From Acanthococcus lagerstroemiae (Eukaryota > Arthropoda > Insecta > Hemiptera > Eriococcidae), in contig CM063114.1 in NCBI GenBank assembly GCA_031841125.1, forward strand, positions 46,149,574 through 46,213,573: a DNA stretch of 64,000 bases, written 5' to 3'. Below are positions 1 to 11,030 of this stretch, one piece after another (within the stretch, counting starts at the first letter, position 1; every line of letters starts with the position of its first letter). The notes under the pieces are model-generated. The model saw nothing but the letters and a program-made list of their open reading frames with translations. It had not been told where the DNA came from and searched no databases. The position numbers and the translations under genes were made by a program.

Positions 1-799
1 AAATGAAAATCTGATGCCCGCTACTAATGAGGCATTATAAGGTTGAACTCATCATCCAATTATCGTCTCTTTCTCTCTCTCTCGTCTGGATGAAAGAAAA
101 TTTTTCACATCGTTAGTTATGCACCGACTATACAGTTTTAAATCCTTTAGTCTCCGATTGTGTAATACGAATTGGTGACGCGTTGTTTTCAAAAAATTAA
201 AAAAGTAACAGATGCTGTACAGGGACAATGAAGGATAATTGGGAAATTGGATTGAAATACGAATCGCTGAGAAGAACTTCATACGAGAATGTAATTCGAC
301 CATAAACAGGAAATTGAAATAATCACGGTGGGGAAGAAGACTTGAAAAGTGAACATGTCAATGAACGTACTGCATGAATATAATTTCGTAAGTCTTGAAG
401 GTCTCTAAACTCATTTTTGATACAAATTTGGCCCCGCCCTCCCAATTAAGATACTTCAATTTTCCTAATATGGTTACATCAACATCGAAAATTAGTTAAG
501 GAACCTTTGACACCTTGGAAATCATATCAATGCTTTGCTGTTGTCATATCCTTGTGCCTCGGCCTTTGCCAATCCCAGATTAATTTATCCTATTAATTTT
601 AACGACTTCTAAGATCTTTCGAAATATTATCTTGTTTCATATTATGCTCCCTGAACTTTTCTCCCTGATACCCTCTCCCGTGAATGTTTTAATTTTCAAT
701 TTAGCGCCAATCCGACTACAACAAAAATCCCTTGAAACACAGTTGATACAAAAACAGACACCTTCATCAACATATAAAATGCTTCACTTTCTCAGTATA
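1..799. other. AT-rich DNA without recognised gene
   Basis: No coding signature or repeat structure was recognised. A short CT-rich microsatellite lies at about 64-86. The frames here are short, lack any known domain and have no supporting context. Confidence 0.6.
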
Positions 800-2085
800 G
801 CATTATGGTTGAATCTGATACAGAATTCGATACAAATGTCGAGTTACTGTACCAACATCAACTTTTGAATAGAATTCTACATCAAAATTACTGTATAATT
901 CGATGCGAAAGTCCGACTTCTGTATCGAATTCTGTATCAAATTCGATCACAGTGTTACGTCTATAAATTGACGGACTTGATGTGTCAACATATGGTGGTT
1001 TTGAGGGTGGATTCAGTGACTATCTCCTTACCCCCGCTACAGTACCTATTTACGGGTAATTCTCCGAAAAATGGACAATTCATGTAAATGGGCTGTAACT
1101 CTGCCAATTATTATCAGAATGCTAAGCGCATTGCGCAATATGTCAAAATTGAGGAAATAAACTCTTCTGATGGAGACAGTGGTAAAAGATCTCCCTAATG
1201 CAGCAGAACTCAATTTGGAGCAACGTGTTCAATTAATTAAGATTAGATTGAACCGTTAGGTAAGTGAAAACGTTCACTCCCCAGCTCCACCTTCGTTCGC
1301 CCATTGTTGAAGCCTCTATCACTTGCTTTCATTTTGCCCGGTCCTTAGCCATCCTATGGACGGTCTCCCTCTTCTCCTTCTCCCTTCATGTGGCACCCAT
1401 ATTGTCACGACTCTATTCCATTGAAGAGATGAATTCTTATTACATGTCCGGCATGTTTTAGTTTCAGCCTTTTGGCGGTAACCAGAACATCCTTTGCGTT
1501 GGTTTTAGCCAGAATTGTTTATAGTATTTTGACCTGATCTTTTAGTCTGATTTGTAAAATACTCCTCTATATAGACTTGTGTGTGGCTCGGATTCTTTGG
1601 TTTTTCGTGGTGGCCTGTGTTACCATATACCGACATCAAATATGGATAGAATTCTATGTCGAAATCGATGCGTAACTCGATCAAAAAGTCAATGTTAACA
1701 TGATAACTAGACTTTTGTATTGAATTCTGTATCAAATTTGATCGCAGTGGCATGTCCTAAAATTTACGAACGTAGTGTGACGACATTGGTTTGAGGGGGG
1801 ATTCGAACATCTAAAACACGTTCAACGACCTTTAAGATCTTCAAAATAATGAACAACAAAAATTCCTTAATCAAAGTCGATACCAAAATCAACTCTTGTC
1901 GGCATTCAACACATTTTGCTTTTTTTTTTAGCTTGATATTGTTGTCAAATTTGATACAGAATTCGATACAATAGTCGAGGTAGGTATCATGTGGACATTA
2001 ACTTTTGGATAGAATTCTACATTGAAATCAACGCATACTTCTGTATCGAATTCTGTATGAAATTCGATGACAGTGTCGTACATAA
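800..2085. repeat. three diverged copies of a GAATTC-centred repeat
   Basis: Segments at about 800-970, 1640-1770 and 1950-2090 share the same order of motifs: gatacagaattcgatac, then a ggatagaattctac block, then tgtatcgaattctgtat and an aattcgat-cacagtg tail. The first and last motifs are reverse complements, so each copy is an imperfect palindrome. The copies are well diverged and no target duplication was found. Family identity is unknown. Confidence 0.6.
1265..1470 (-). pseudogene. possible LINE ORF2 C-terminal remnant
   Basis: The minus strand reads through a basic stretch, HEGRRRRGRPSIGW, then GQNESK. That resembles the motif near the C-terminus of many non-LTR retrotransposon polyproteins (basic RGRP..RW segment, then GxxW). 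The frame is short, has no preceding reverse transcriptase and breaks on both sides. It lies between two copies of the GAATTC repeat. I infer a LINE tail; a chance basic frame cannot be excluded. Confidence 0.4.
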
Positions 2086-2769
2086 AAGTGACCAACTTGG
2101 CGTGTAGACATTATTTTCTTTTGAAGGTAGATTTGGTGACCTCGAAGGCATTACTGCAATTCCTTTTGAAACGAACGCTCAATTTTATATGTGATATCTA
2201 AATGAGGGGGGGGGGTTATAGGAAAAATCATCTCTATTGATCGTTAGGTACAGATGTAGGGAAACGGGTCTGGAGGCCTCTAGCATCTCTTTTTGTTGTT
2301 GAAGTTGGGTGTGTAGCAATGGCGAATCAAGGAAGCAATCCTGAAAAGGGTAAATGAGAATGTGTAAGAGTTAAATGGTGTCTCGCGCCTCTCCTCAGTA
2401 CTTGGGTCATTATTTTGCCCTCCCTCAGGTACTAGGGGATGTACATAAGAGAGGATGTACTAGCTGCCAACGGTTCTCAGCTCGCCGGATTTTTGACTAA
2501 TCAATAACGTTTACAGAATTTCAACAGTCATTGCAATGCTATCCAGTTTTCTCCCTTGTGGAAGGAAGTGCCCTTAAAATTACTTAAGACTCTTCAGTCT
2601 TCTATTGTTGTGCATTACGAATCTTTTTGACTCTCGCAGATTTAACTCTTTAAGACGTTTCCAAACTCGTTTAAGACCAGCTGAAATTATTTAAAACTCT
2701 GTACAACTCTTTATAAGGCTTTTACCGTTGGGCGGATAGTATATGCGGGGTTTTCGGTATTTTTACGAG
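2086..2769. other. no gene; includes degenerate TTTAAGACT-type minisatellite
   Basis: Nothing coding is seen. About 2575-2730 carries loosely periodic ttaagact/tttaaga motifs of the type found again at 4.24-4.56, 23.2-23.4, 43.9-44.2 and 44.9-45.3 kb. Confidence 0.5.
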
Positions 2770-3140
2770 AAGTGTTTAGTCCAGACCGCAGCGAGGGTAT
2801 TCGAAATTGAAAAACGAGAGGGTGTAGAGAATGTGCGTGCATTAATCGACCTATAGCAAAAGTAAGTTGTACCGCGAGTGCTACAAATGAATTATGTCTG
2901 AACTAAACGGATCCATCTTACCTGGCCGATCAAGGGAGAAAATGGAAAGTGAGTCATAAGAAAAAGAAGAACGTGGTTTTGAAAAGACGCGCACAAGAAA
3001 CACAGGAATGCAGGAGACAAAAGACATTTGTTAGACGCTCGCATCTTGCTACACCAAAACTAGCTAGACAGGACGATTTGTACAAACATGTACATTCAAG
3101 AGGAGAGGGTCACCGCGTATACTTTGTGTCTGAGCTTCTG
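2770..3140 (+). repeat. dispersed repeat family R-A, copy 1
   Basis: The segment starts near aagtgtttagtccagacc and runs through gaactaaacggat, a gggagaaaatggaaagtgag block, caggagacaaaagacatttg and a gacaggacgattt block. The same series of blocks recurs at 7.4-7.95, 8.34-8.74, 35.5-35.7 and 37.56-37.65 kb. The open frames inside (66-83 aa) are lysine/arginine-rich and do not resemble a known protein. This copy preserves an uninterrupted gaactaaacggat site where copy 2 carries a MITE. Confidence 0.65.
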
Positions 3141-3279
3141 TTTTTCTGATGGTAAAAATTGTTGGTCAGTACAATTTTAAACTGGGAATGCTGCATAGTG
3201 ATTTCACGTGTTTCTGAATTTTTGTCATAGAGGTTTCGTAATTTACTAAAATACCTCTACTGTTTGAAGGATCCTGCCT

Positions 3280-4225
3280 TATTCCTCCACGAAGGACACC
3301 CTCCCCCGGGGTGAGCTACCTACTGCCGATCCCCACCGCAGCTGTCCTCCTCCATCACAGTCACTTTCCAAAATCATCCTCCTTTTCGCCCACCGCGACG
3401 CCCTCGTCGTGGCCATCCTCCCTCTCCAGGAGCTTCCACCTCCACCGAGAAGCCCCAAATTAAGGTACAGGGGAGGCCACCAGGATTTTATCCCCACGGA
3501 GGCGAAGGAGGAGGTGGCTTTTACTGTTTAGTGTATAGAGAGCCCTTCTTCACCACAACTCCTTCTCGTCCTTCACCGCGACCTTCCTTCCCTAAGCTCC
3601 ATCCTCCACCATGAGACCCCTCCCAAGGGTAGGCTACCCCTGGAGAAATGAGCAATTAAGGGGCAGGGTAGGCAACGCGCAGTGGTTTTTGTTCTTCCGG
3701 AGGCGATGGCGGCGGTGGTGGATTTTACTAAGCTCCCTCCTCCTCCATGAACCATTTCCCATAGGTAGGCTACCCCTGGAGAAAAGAGTGATTAATGGGC
3801 AGGGTAGGCAACCTGCAATAGGTTTTTTTTTCTCCCAGAGGCGGTGGCTTCTACTGTTTAATGTATAGAGAGCTCTCCCCTACCACAACATCTCCTCCTC
3901 CTTCACCGCAACGTTCCTCCCCAAGCTCCCTCCTCTACCATGAGCCCCCTCACAAGGGTAGGCTACCCCTGGATAAATGAGCAATTAAGGGGCAAGGTTG
4001 GCAACCCGCAGTGGTTTTTTTTCTCCCGGAAGTGGTGACAGCGGATGTTACTAAGGTCCCTCCTCCACCATGAACCCCCTCCACGAGTAGGCTGCCTCTG
4101 GAGAAATGAGCAATCAAGGGGCAGGGTACGCAACCCGTGGTGTTTTTTTGTCTCCCGGTGGTGGCGATGCTGGCGACGGCGGCGGATTTTACTTGTTTAG
4201 TATATAGAGAGATTATACTCTCTGC
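3280..4225 (-). repeat. GC-rich tandem array with Helitron-5'-end-like units
   Basis: At least three units of roughly 335 bp share gtaggctacccctggagaa, gagcaattaaggggcaggg, gcaacccgcagtgg, a GGCGG-rich stretch, ttttactgtttag and tatagagag. Read on the minus strand, the unit edges are tctctatayactaaa followed by agtaaaatccgcc, at about 3541, 3872 and 4213. An A precedes TCTC at the outermost edge, as expected for a Helitron 5' end. The same sequence forms an isolated end at 36141. No Rep or helicase gene was seen here. ORFs in this region (up to 85 aa) are by-products of the GC-rich repeat. Confidence 0.6.
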
Positions 4226-4239
4226 TCAACGGTAAGCAC

Positions 4240-4560
4240 TATGTAACTCTTCTGAACATGATAGCTTGCTGAGATCTTGTCAAAATTTTTTTAAATTATT
4301 GAAGCTTTTCGAGTCCTGTATGAGACTCTTAGACGGTTTAGACACTTCTCGTACTCATCTAAGACTGCCTTACACTTGTTCAAGACATTTTGGGTTCTTA
4401 CTTCAAACTCATTAATTGTTGAAGACGTTTACGACTTTATGCGGCTCTTTCAGGCTCTATCAAGAATCTTCAATACTTGATTAAAGATTGAGAATGATTC
4501 TTTCATGCGTGTTCGAGACAAGTAGACGTTCTTTAGGCCTCTTCCACAGGGCCGTAGGTA
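4240..4560. repeat. degenerate TTTAAGACT-type minisatellite
   Basis: Motifs such as agactctta, ctaagact, tcaagaca, gaagacg and gagacaag recur every 10-25 bp without a fixed period. The same texture appears at 2.6, 23.2, 43.9 and 44.9 kb. Confidence 0.4.
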
Positions 4561-6890
4561 AGCAAATTGAGGGAGCAAAAATGAAAAACATTTTCCATAA
4601 TTTGAACCGAAAAAATCAAATTTTTCTCCTCCCCCCCCCCCTAAGAAGAGAAAGCTTACAAGATGCGTGAGTTAATTGCCAGTTAAGCACCTGAGGTTGG
4701 CAAAGTAAATTTTTTTGTTTGTGAAAATTGTTATAATGCTAATGGTTAAAGCTTTCGACTTGCAAATTTCAACTTCCGTTTCCAAAGTAACGTTTGAAAT
4801 TGATGAAATTTCGAAAGCGTTCAGCTCACAGCTTAAGGCTTTCCACTTGAGCAATTTGTGTGGTCGCAGTTTCAGTGATGACGGTTGGATCGTATTTGTG
4901 AATTGTAATTGTGTATAATATTATGATGCCTAAATTTGTGATTTCATTATCCGAATTTAAACTTTGGGGAAGTTCTCCCCCCCCCCTCTCTCTGGCAGAA
5001 AAAACTCAAACGTCAAGGCTGAACTAATATGTGAATACCTATTTCACAAAGGCATAAACTGTTCCTAAACATTTTTTCTCTGTTCTGCCGGATCCTTTAC
5101 ACCCCCCCCCCTCCTAGTCCGATCTTGAGATTTCGGGGATATTCACAAAAAATAAAGGAGAAAAAATAAAATAAAAACAAGAAAGAGAAAAGTAATTGAT
5201 TTATTAAGCTTATGCCTGAGTTTTCAGCTTACAAAATTATGAAAAGGCTTACTGCTATAGCTTGTGGCTTATGAATTTGGTGCATGAGATTTCGGTAAAT
5301 GCTGATAATGAATCGAACTCTAAAAGTTTTCAGCTTAAGTATTGCGTAAAGCTTTCCAATTGCATTCTTGAGAATGTTCCGTGCTCCTATTCATTTAGAA
5401 AAATTTATGGACTGAACAAAAACTTGAAGTTAAGTATAGTTTTTTGCGGTGCTGGAGGCAAGCATGTGAGGTATCGAGGCTTCTAGTATGTTTATTAGTG
5501 CGATGAACAGTCCTTAAAATTTCAACTGTGATTGAGTTTAATCCTAGTGGAAATTTCAAATTTCTCGGATTCTGCGGCAAAACAATAATAATCTGAATAT
5601 TGTCACCGACTTGATCCTCTGATTTCCACGGCTCTACCTGTTCGACGTTTTTCGAAATTCTGATTTCCCGTAGCCCTAACGGCGTATATAGGAAAAGTTG
5701 GCCGTAATTTGCCGCCGAGGCCGTCATTCACGTATAACGAATTACAAATGAACGTCATTTCAGCCGTGTATTTATGCCGCCGGCTGTGGATTATGTATTC
5801 CCTTACGGCGATGGATGCGAAAAAAAAAAAAAGGTCTACTATAGAGGTACTCGAAAAAGTTTCCCTATATTCAACTTTTTGTAAAACCACTCTGGGCTTC
5901 GCTGTAATTCGATAAAGTAATGATTCGTGTTCACAAACATCTCTTTACACAGTTTCATTAGTTACGAGAAAATATTTTATCCTCATTGAAGAAGTTGGGT
6001 GAGTGTGAGAGCGTAACAGGTATAAGTAGAGGTGAGGCTTCGCAACTGCAAGGCAAAACTCATTATAGGTAAATGAGCGAAATCCGAAGATTACGAGGAC
6101 GTGATGTGTTCGACGAACTTACGCATCTTGTTCGATATGGCGGAAATTGAGGAGATACATGTGCCACAGATTGAGGCCCTTATATGCGATGTCGTGTTAT
6201 CTGAACTTCGCGTGGGATGAATTGCCTCAACTCGAAATTTTTCTTACGGATTGTGTGTCGTTACTCGAATTCGGATAGCAGAAATTGGCTTTCTAGTATA
6301 CTGACGAGAAAATTGGGCGGAAAGTATTTCACAAAAACTAACATATAGCCACTGATGAGACTGATTGAGTGAGATGAGCTGTTTTTACGTGATAATACGG
6401 AGCTATTTTGCTGTACCAGACTTTCCCAATTTAACGACTAATAATAACACTGGCATGGAAAAACTCCCAAGGTTGAAAATGGTAAGTCGATCTTGTTTCA
6501 AAAGAGGGAAAAAATTAGCGATCTCGTAGTGGAAGAAGTGAACAGAAAACGAAACTGGCTGCTTAGCCCGTATACGAGGTGTATTGAAAAAGAACACTCT
6601 TCTCACTTTTCTTTTTTGAACACGAGAGAAATCCACACTTTGATTACTTCCCTCAATCGGCCCGGCAAAATATTAGTTTAGTTCGTTTCGCACTCTGAAA
6701 GATCTGTTTTTCTTATAGATTAATACACGCGCTATGTTATACTCGTACATATCGCATATTCTCAGACGCAGCAAAGATATCCCTGCTCCCGTGTACAGTG
6801 TCTTGCCTATTTGCGCCCTTGAAGTAAAATGCCAAATGTGAGTTTTGATTCTTTACCCTTCATTCTTCCCTCCACTAATGCTGTACATAA
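4561..6890. other. no gene recognised; CpG-richer segment 5.5-6.3 kb
   Basis: 4.65-4.93 and 5.2-5.4 kb share loosely similar words (cagcttaag, aaagctttcca) and look like old repeat debris. From about 5.55 to 6.3 kb CpG is clearly more frequent and no repeat was recognised. Overlapping frames on both strands (110, 95 and 68 aa) occur there but none has domain-like content or splice-site context. This is candidate single-copy regulatory DNA, which is inference only. Confidence 0.45.
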
Positions 6891-6894
6891 TTTT

Positions 6895-7115
6895 TTTTGA
6901 AGTCTGCATTGTTGCCCCTTCAAATTCAAGAGCAGGTCAGCATATATACGCGGTGTTAGGAAGAGTTGTTTTCTTGAAGTCCGTTCATTGCCCCCTCAAA
7001 TTCAAGAGTAGGTAAACATATCTACACGGTGTCAGGAAGTTGTTTTCTTCGAGTCCGTATCGTTGCCCCTTCAAATTCAAAAACAGGTAAACATACCTAC
7101 ACGTTGTCAGGGTGA
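6895..7115 (+). repeat. ~75-bp tandem repeat, three copies
   Basis: Three successive units each contain ttgaagtc/ttcgagtc, gttgcccc(t)tcaaattcaa, caggtaaacatat and acrcggtgt. Spacing is about 75 bp and divergence between units is moderate. Confidence 0.8.
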
Positions 7116-7399
7116 GTTGCTTTCTGATCAGATTGAAGGGATGTCACATATATTGAGACATATTCTCTGTCTTATGGAGATCTTAAAAGGGTGTCAACTC
7201 TGGCTTGATTTTGCCGCATCGCAGCATCATCAAGTGAGAGTTTTTTTTAAAAGGATTTTCTTTGAAGTTCAGCTGTTTTATGTGGTTTCGAGTTTCATGG
7301 TCTTAGTGTAGTTGCATATTCCCCAGCTAAAATATCCTGGTACTGATTTCCGGTAAGGAGACTGAGAGTTTCATGTTTACAGGTGCAGGTTTTTTGAGA

Positions 7400-7950
7400 T
7401 TTGTCAGAGGGAGAAGTGCTTAGTCCGTGTATAGTTCATAAATATTCGAAAACTTTACATTTTGGATTGATTTTATTAATTACGAACAACGATCACCATG
7501 AAAACGTACAAAGTAAACATTGCATCATCTTATCAGCGCGGATCAATGGACTCTCTAGTGCTGCGCTCTACCTTACAGAGGGCGCACAAAATCAAAAAAC
7601 GAGGAAGTATAGATATAGTGCGTGTATTGCTCAATCGATAGTACATGAAAACAGATCTTCGTGAGTGCTGAACATAAACTGTAACTGAACTAAACCAGTG
7701 GCGTATCCATGGGGGGAGAACCCTTGAGATGAGAATTTCTTATATGCTGGCAGTATCACAGTAAATGCGCGAAATGAAATTTAAATTCAAATGCATAATT
7801 GAAACTGAAAAGCACAACATACTGATACATCAATGTAAAAACGTACAGTTCATATTAGGTGTACCCCCAAAAATTTTGCTGACCGCCCCTCCCCCGGGAA
7901 GAATCCTGGCTACGCCACTAAACTTAACATATGTCCGAAGTAACAAAATA
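7400..7950 (+). repeat. dispersed repeat family R-A, copy 2 (split by a MITE)
   Basis: Begins with agtgcttagtccg and continues through aaaacagatcttc, gctgaacataaactgtaac and tgaactaaac, then resumes after the inserted element with atatgtcc. Copies 1 and 4 show the corresponding site without the insertion. Confidence 0.6.
7696..7920. mobile_element. hAT-type MITE, 225 bp
   Basis: Termini are cagtggcgta and tacgccacta, a near-perfect inverted pair of the hAT type. It is flanked by 8-bp duplications aactaaac (7688-7695) and aacttaac (7921-7928), differing at one position. Copy 1 of repeat R-A near 2898 has the uninterrupted sequence at this site, which supports insertion. There is no coding capacity. 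Confidence 0.85.
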
Positions 7951-7956
7951 TAAATT

Positions 7957-8331
7957 CAGGGTGGCTACCGGTCATGCAAGTAATACAGATCATATAGATA
8001 GAAGTCGTACAATTGAGGGGTACAATTGCTTCTATTACTTCCAAATTTGGGAATTCCTCCTAAAAAATCCCAATATTTCTTATCAAAATATGGCCAAATT
8101 GAAATTTAACTGAAAAATTGTGTTATTTGCAACATTCTTTGCAATAATCCATTCGTTATTAAGTTTTTTCAAAGTTTTTGTTGGAAATTAGCATATTTTT
8201 GAATGTATTCTTTTTCCTTATGGAAATTCTGTTCAGGCGTGAAAATGTTCCGAAAAAAGGTCATACAAAAGTTATCCAAAAGTCATACAAAGTTCATATT
8301 TTTGGAAAATTCGTATTTGTCAGACACCCTG
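7957..8331. mobile_element. CAGGGTG-terminated MITE-like element
   Basis: The left end is cagggtggctacc and the right end is gtcagacaccctg, giving inverted termini CAGGGTG-CTAC. Relatives with the same terminal words occur at 16320, 25410 and 30679. No convincing target duplication was seen. It sits between two partial copies of repeat R-A. Confidence 0.5.
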
Positions 8332-8339
8332 AAGTTGAA

Positions 8340-8739
8340 ACTAAATTAAACGGATGTCATACCTGGCTGACCGAGGGAGAAAAAGAAGATTGACTCCTGA
8401 GAATAAGAAGAAGAAGAAGAAGAAGGAGGAGAGCGTTGCTGCGTGTAACCTACAGTAAAAACAGATCTGATTGAAAGTGCTAAACATAAACTACTGTGGC
8501 TGTGTCTTAACAGATGTCCTGCCTGACCAATCAAGGGAGAAAGGAAGAGTGAGTCATGAGAATAAGAAGAAAAAGTGGTTTAGAAAAAATCACGCACAGG
8601 AAGTCCAGGTATGCAGGAAACAAAAGACATTTATTAGATGCTCACATCGTGCTATGCAGAAAGAGTCAGGCAGGACGATGTATACAAAAATGTACGTTCC
8701 TGAGCAGAGGGTTACCGCATAGATTTCATACTGAAGTGA
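8340..8739 (+). repeat. dispersed repeat family R-A, copies 3 and 4
   Basis: A partial copy (aaattaaacggatgtcatac, then gaccgagggagaaaa) is followed by an (aag)n microsatellite at about 8407-8440. A longer copy runs from aaaacagatctg through ctgaccaatcaagggagaa, caggaaacaaaagacattt and gcaggacgatgtatac. The hAT element starting at 8748 is inserted at the end of this copy. Confidence 0.6.
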
Positions 8740-9114
8740 TGGAAGAGCAGGGGCGGATAGGTGAATTGAAGCTAAGGGGGAAATAATGTAAGAGTGGCCC
8801 TCTACAAATTTGTGAGCGGTCCAAAAAATTTTTTTGCTCCACCTCATTTTACTTACACATAGTCTTTCAGGGTTCAAAAAAGCAAATGGTCACGTGGATA
8901 CTCATTTTACAGTTTTCCCCCTTCTTTTATCTTTTCAATTAAGAAAATTGTTTTACCTCTCTGCGAAATGAAAAGAAGAAAATTAGCGTGTTTATTAATA
9001 ACAGAAATACCTAATACATATAATATTATTTTAATAATTAGGAGGTCTATTAAAAATAAAAGATCATTTATCTAATATTATAGGTTGGCCTAAAAAACTT
9101 GTTTATCAAATTAA

Positions 9115-9250
9115 TTAATTTAACAATTTTCGAATACTTGAGGACTTATTCGTGAGCGCGTAGAGAACGTCCTCATTCTTTATTTTTGAGAAGATTTTTT
9201 TCTCGATATTCATAATCATAAGTGCATCCAAGTGATCATCTGTAAGTACC
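9115..9250 (-). pseudogene. hAT transposase, C-terminal end (after MITE insertion)
   Basis: The minus strand reads TDDHLDALMIMNIEKKIF and then serine/lysine-rich residues to a TAA stop at 9115-9117. It continues the hAT dimerisation domain that is interrupted at 9522. The last codons before the insertion and the first after it meet in frame at the duplicated octamer taagtacc. In intact relatives this region follows the RLRS motif of the dimerisation domain. This is the true C-terminus of the transposase, so the gene reads leftward. Confidence 0.75.
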
Positions 9251-9521
9251 CAGGGGCGGAACTATAGGGGATGGGGGTTGACCCCCCTCCAATAATTTGG
9301 CAGTCGGCAAATTTTGAAACTGTTCATTTGAAATTTTAATTTTTCATGAATGTTTATTTGTGTATTTCGTTTTCAATAAAAAAATATTTAAATGAAAAAT
9401 CGGCAAATTTTTAATTGTTTAAAAATTTTGCCGTCGAATTTTTAGTTTTCAAAAAATATTTGTCGGCAAATTTTCTTTCTCTCCCCCCCCCCCCCAAACT
9501 GAATGTCAAGTTTCGCCTCTG
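9251..9521. mobile_element. hAT-type MITE, 271 bp, inserted in a hAT transposase
   Basis: Termini caggggcggaact and aagtttcgcctctg are inverted. A perfect 8-bp duplication taagtacc lies at 9243-9250 and 9522-9529. Poly-C at about 9483-9495 and aaattt-rich palindromic DNA fill the interior. The host sequence on both sides is the hAT dimerisation domain, so this is a hAT-family insertion into a hAT-family gene. Confidence 0.9.
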
Positions 9522-10057
9522 TAAGTACCGACCGTAATCTATTCTTTATATGTTTCAAAATAGAAAAGGATCGTTCACAAGATACTTGTACAAAGGAATA
9601 AATAGTCAATAAAAATTTATAAGCTATGTATAAGGTTGGATACGCAAGTTCATAAAAATTGTACTTTTTATGACTAGAAAACAACAGGCAGGACACTTTT
9701 TACAAAGTTCTTTGCAACTGCTGGGTTGGGATTCAGCATCATCACTATTACTACCGTTCCTTTCTTCTTCATCGTCCAATAGGCCTAGTTGATCAAAATC
9801 TTCTGCAAGACAGTTTTTTAAGCTGCCCCATTTGCAAATAAAATCTCCAAGTTCTCCTTTGAAGTCTTGCAGGGTCGATTTCTTTCGAAATTTTTAATAT
9901 GGGAAAATAAATTTGTAAGCACTGGTAATTGATCGCTATCCAACCCATCCTTTAGCTCTGGAAATCGATTAGGTCCAAACAACTGATATCGGCAAATACA
10001 GCTTTGTGATTCTGAAATTTGTCCTTCATAGTCGATAAAATAGTGTCTTTTGTTCAT
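9522..10057 (-). pseudogene. hAT transposase, dimerisation-domain segment
   Basis: The minus strand contains SCERSFSILKHIKNRLRS preceded by YPTLYIAYKFLLTI (about 9520-9660). This is the characteristic C-terminal dimerisation motif of hAT transposases (CERxFSxLKxIKxxLR). Upstream, two frames carry FPELKDGLDSDQLPVLTNLF and then an acidic LDDEEE linker, consistent with the region before the dimerisation domain. At least two frame breaks or stops separate these pieces, so the gene is dead. Its 5' continuation lies at 14145-14635, beyond the Helitron insertion. Confidence 0.8.
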
Positions 10058-10213
10058 CCGCGGGCTGGCAATGGAATTGTAAAGGGGGGATACTGGTTAG
10101 GGCCTTTCATTTTCATTTCCCCCCCTCCATTCCTGGAACAAGTCATATTTTGGGTGGGCCCGCAGTCCAAGGGGCCCGGCCGGGGATTCCCGCATTCCCC
10201 CAGCCAGTCCGCG
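10056..10213. mobile_element. GC-rich element with 12-bp inverted ends
   Basis: Ends ccgcgggctggc and gccagtccgcgg are inverted with one mismatch. The interior is rich in poly-C/G blocks and a ggcccggccgggg palindrome. No clean target duplication was found. The element interrupts the hAT transposase region. Family is unassigned; the texture resembles hAT MITEs elsewhere in the window. Confidence 0.55.
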
Positions 10214-10448
10214 GTTGCTTTTATTTGTGTACTAGCCTCTAACGGGGCGCCTGCGGCGCGCGCCGTTTAAGTTGTGAGTTATTTTCACTCGAACAATGTA
10301 GTAGAAATTATAATGAAAATAGCTCTTTCTGCTCATATTATAGATATGAATAAGGAGAAACAGTTGAAAATGAAGTACATCTTTTGAAGTTCTCTCCACT
10401 CTGTAGGACGTCATTCAAAAGAACAAAAACTGTTAGTTCTGTAACATC

Positions 10449-11030
10449 AAAGATTTATTTGTAGAACGCAAGATTGTCAAAAATATCTACCGTTGAAATA
10501 GAGATTGCAGTATACGAAGAAAAGAAAAGAGAAATCGTATTACAAAAAGAATGAATAAGTATATCATAAAATTTGTAGGAACCTCAAAACACAATGACAT
10601 AACATATACACTGTACCCAAAAAAATTTTAAAAACACGAATAACTTTTTAAATATTATAATGAAAAGCTGTTACATAAATTCAACAAAATAATAAAGTTG
10701 CCACTTAAAAGAAAACGTTTAGAAAAATAAATTGAATATTTATCTAAATGAAAGAAATTATTTATTATTTCATCTCTCACCAGTTTTTCTACTTTTACAT
10801 ATTCTCAGTGGTTACTTTATTTTGTTGAATTTATATTATAGAGTTCTAATAAGTTGTGTTTTAAAATTTTTTTGGGTACAGTGTATGTTATGTCATTGTG
10901 TTTTGAGATTCCTACAAATTTTATGATATTCATTCTTTTTGCGATACTATTTCTCTTTTCTTTTCTTCGTATGCTGCAATCTCTATCTGAACGGTAGATA
11001 CTTTGACAATCTTCCTAACAAAATAAATCT
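10449..11030. repeat. ~580-bp long palindrome
   Basis: The left arm begins agatttatttgtagaacgc and continues through agattgtcaaa, tatctaccgtt, gagattgcag, atacgaagaaaagaaaagag and cataaaatttgtagga. The right arm repeats each block in inverted order to about 11030, with scattered mismatches. The centre is near 10740 and holds a TA-flanked MITE (10609-10883). A transcript would fold into a long double-stranded RNA hairpin. Confidence 0.85.
10609..10883. mobile_element. TA-flanked MITE at the palindrome centre, 275 bp
   Basis: Inverted termini cactgtacccaaaaaaattt and its complement are each bordered by TA (10607-10608 and 10884-10885). The TA duplication and terminal sequence fit a Tc1/mariner-type MITE. 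There is no transposase. Flanking sequence on each side is also inverted, so this is part of a larger palindrome. Confidence 0.65.

Noticed and set aside
10019..10270. 83-aa plus frame with GPGRGFPHSPSQSA as a protein
   Set aside because: Covers a GC-rich inverted-end element and the Helitron 3' hairpin; not coding.
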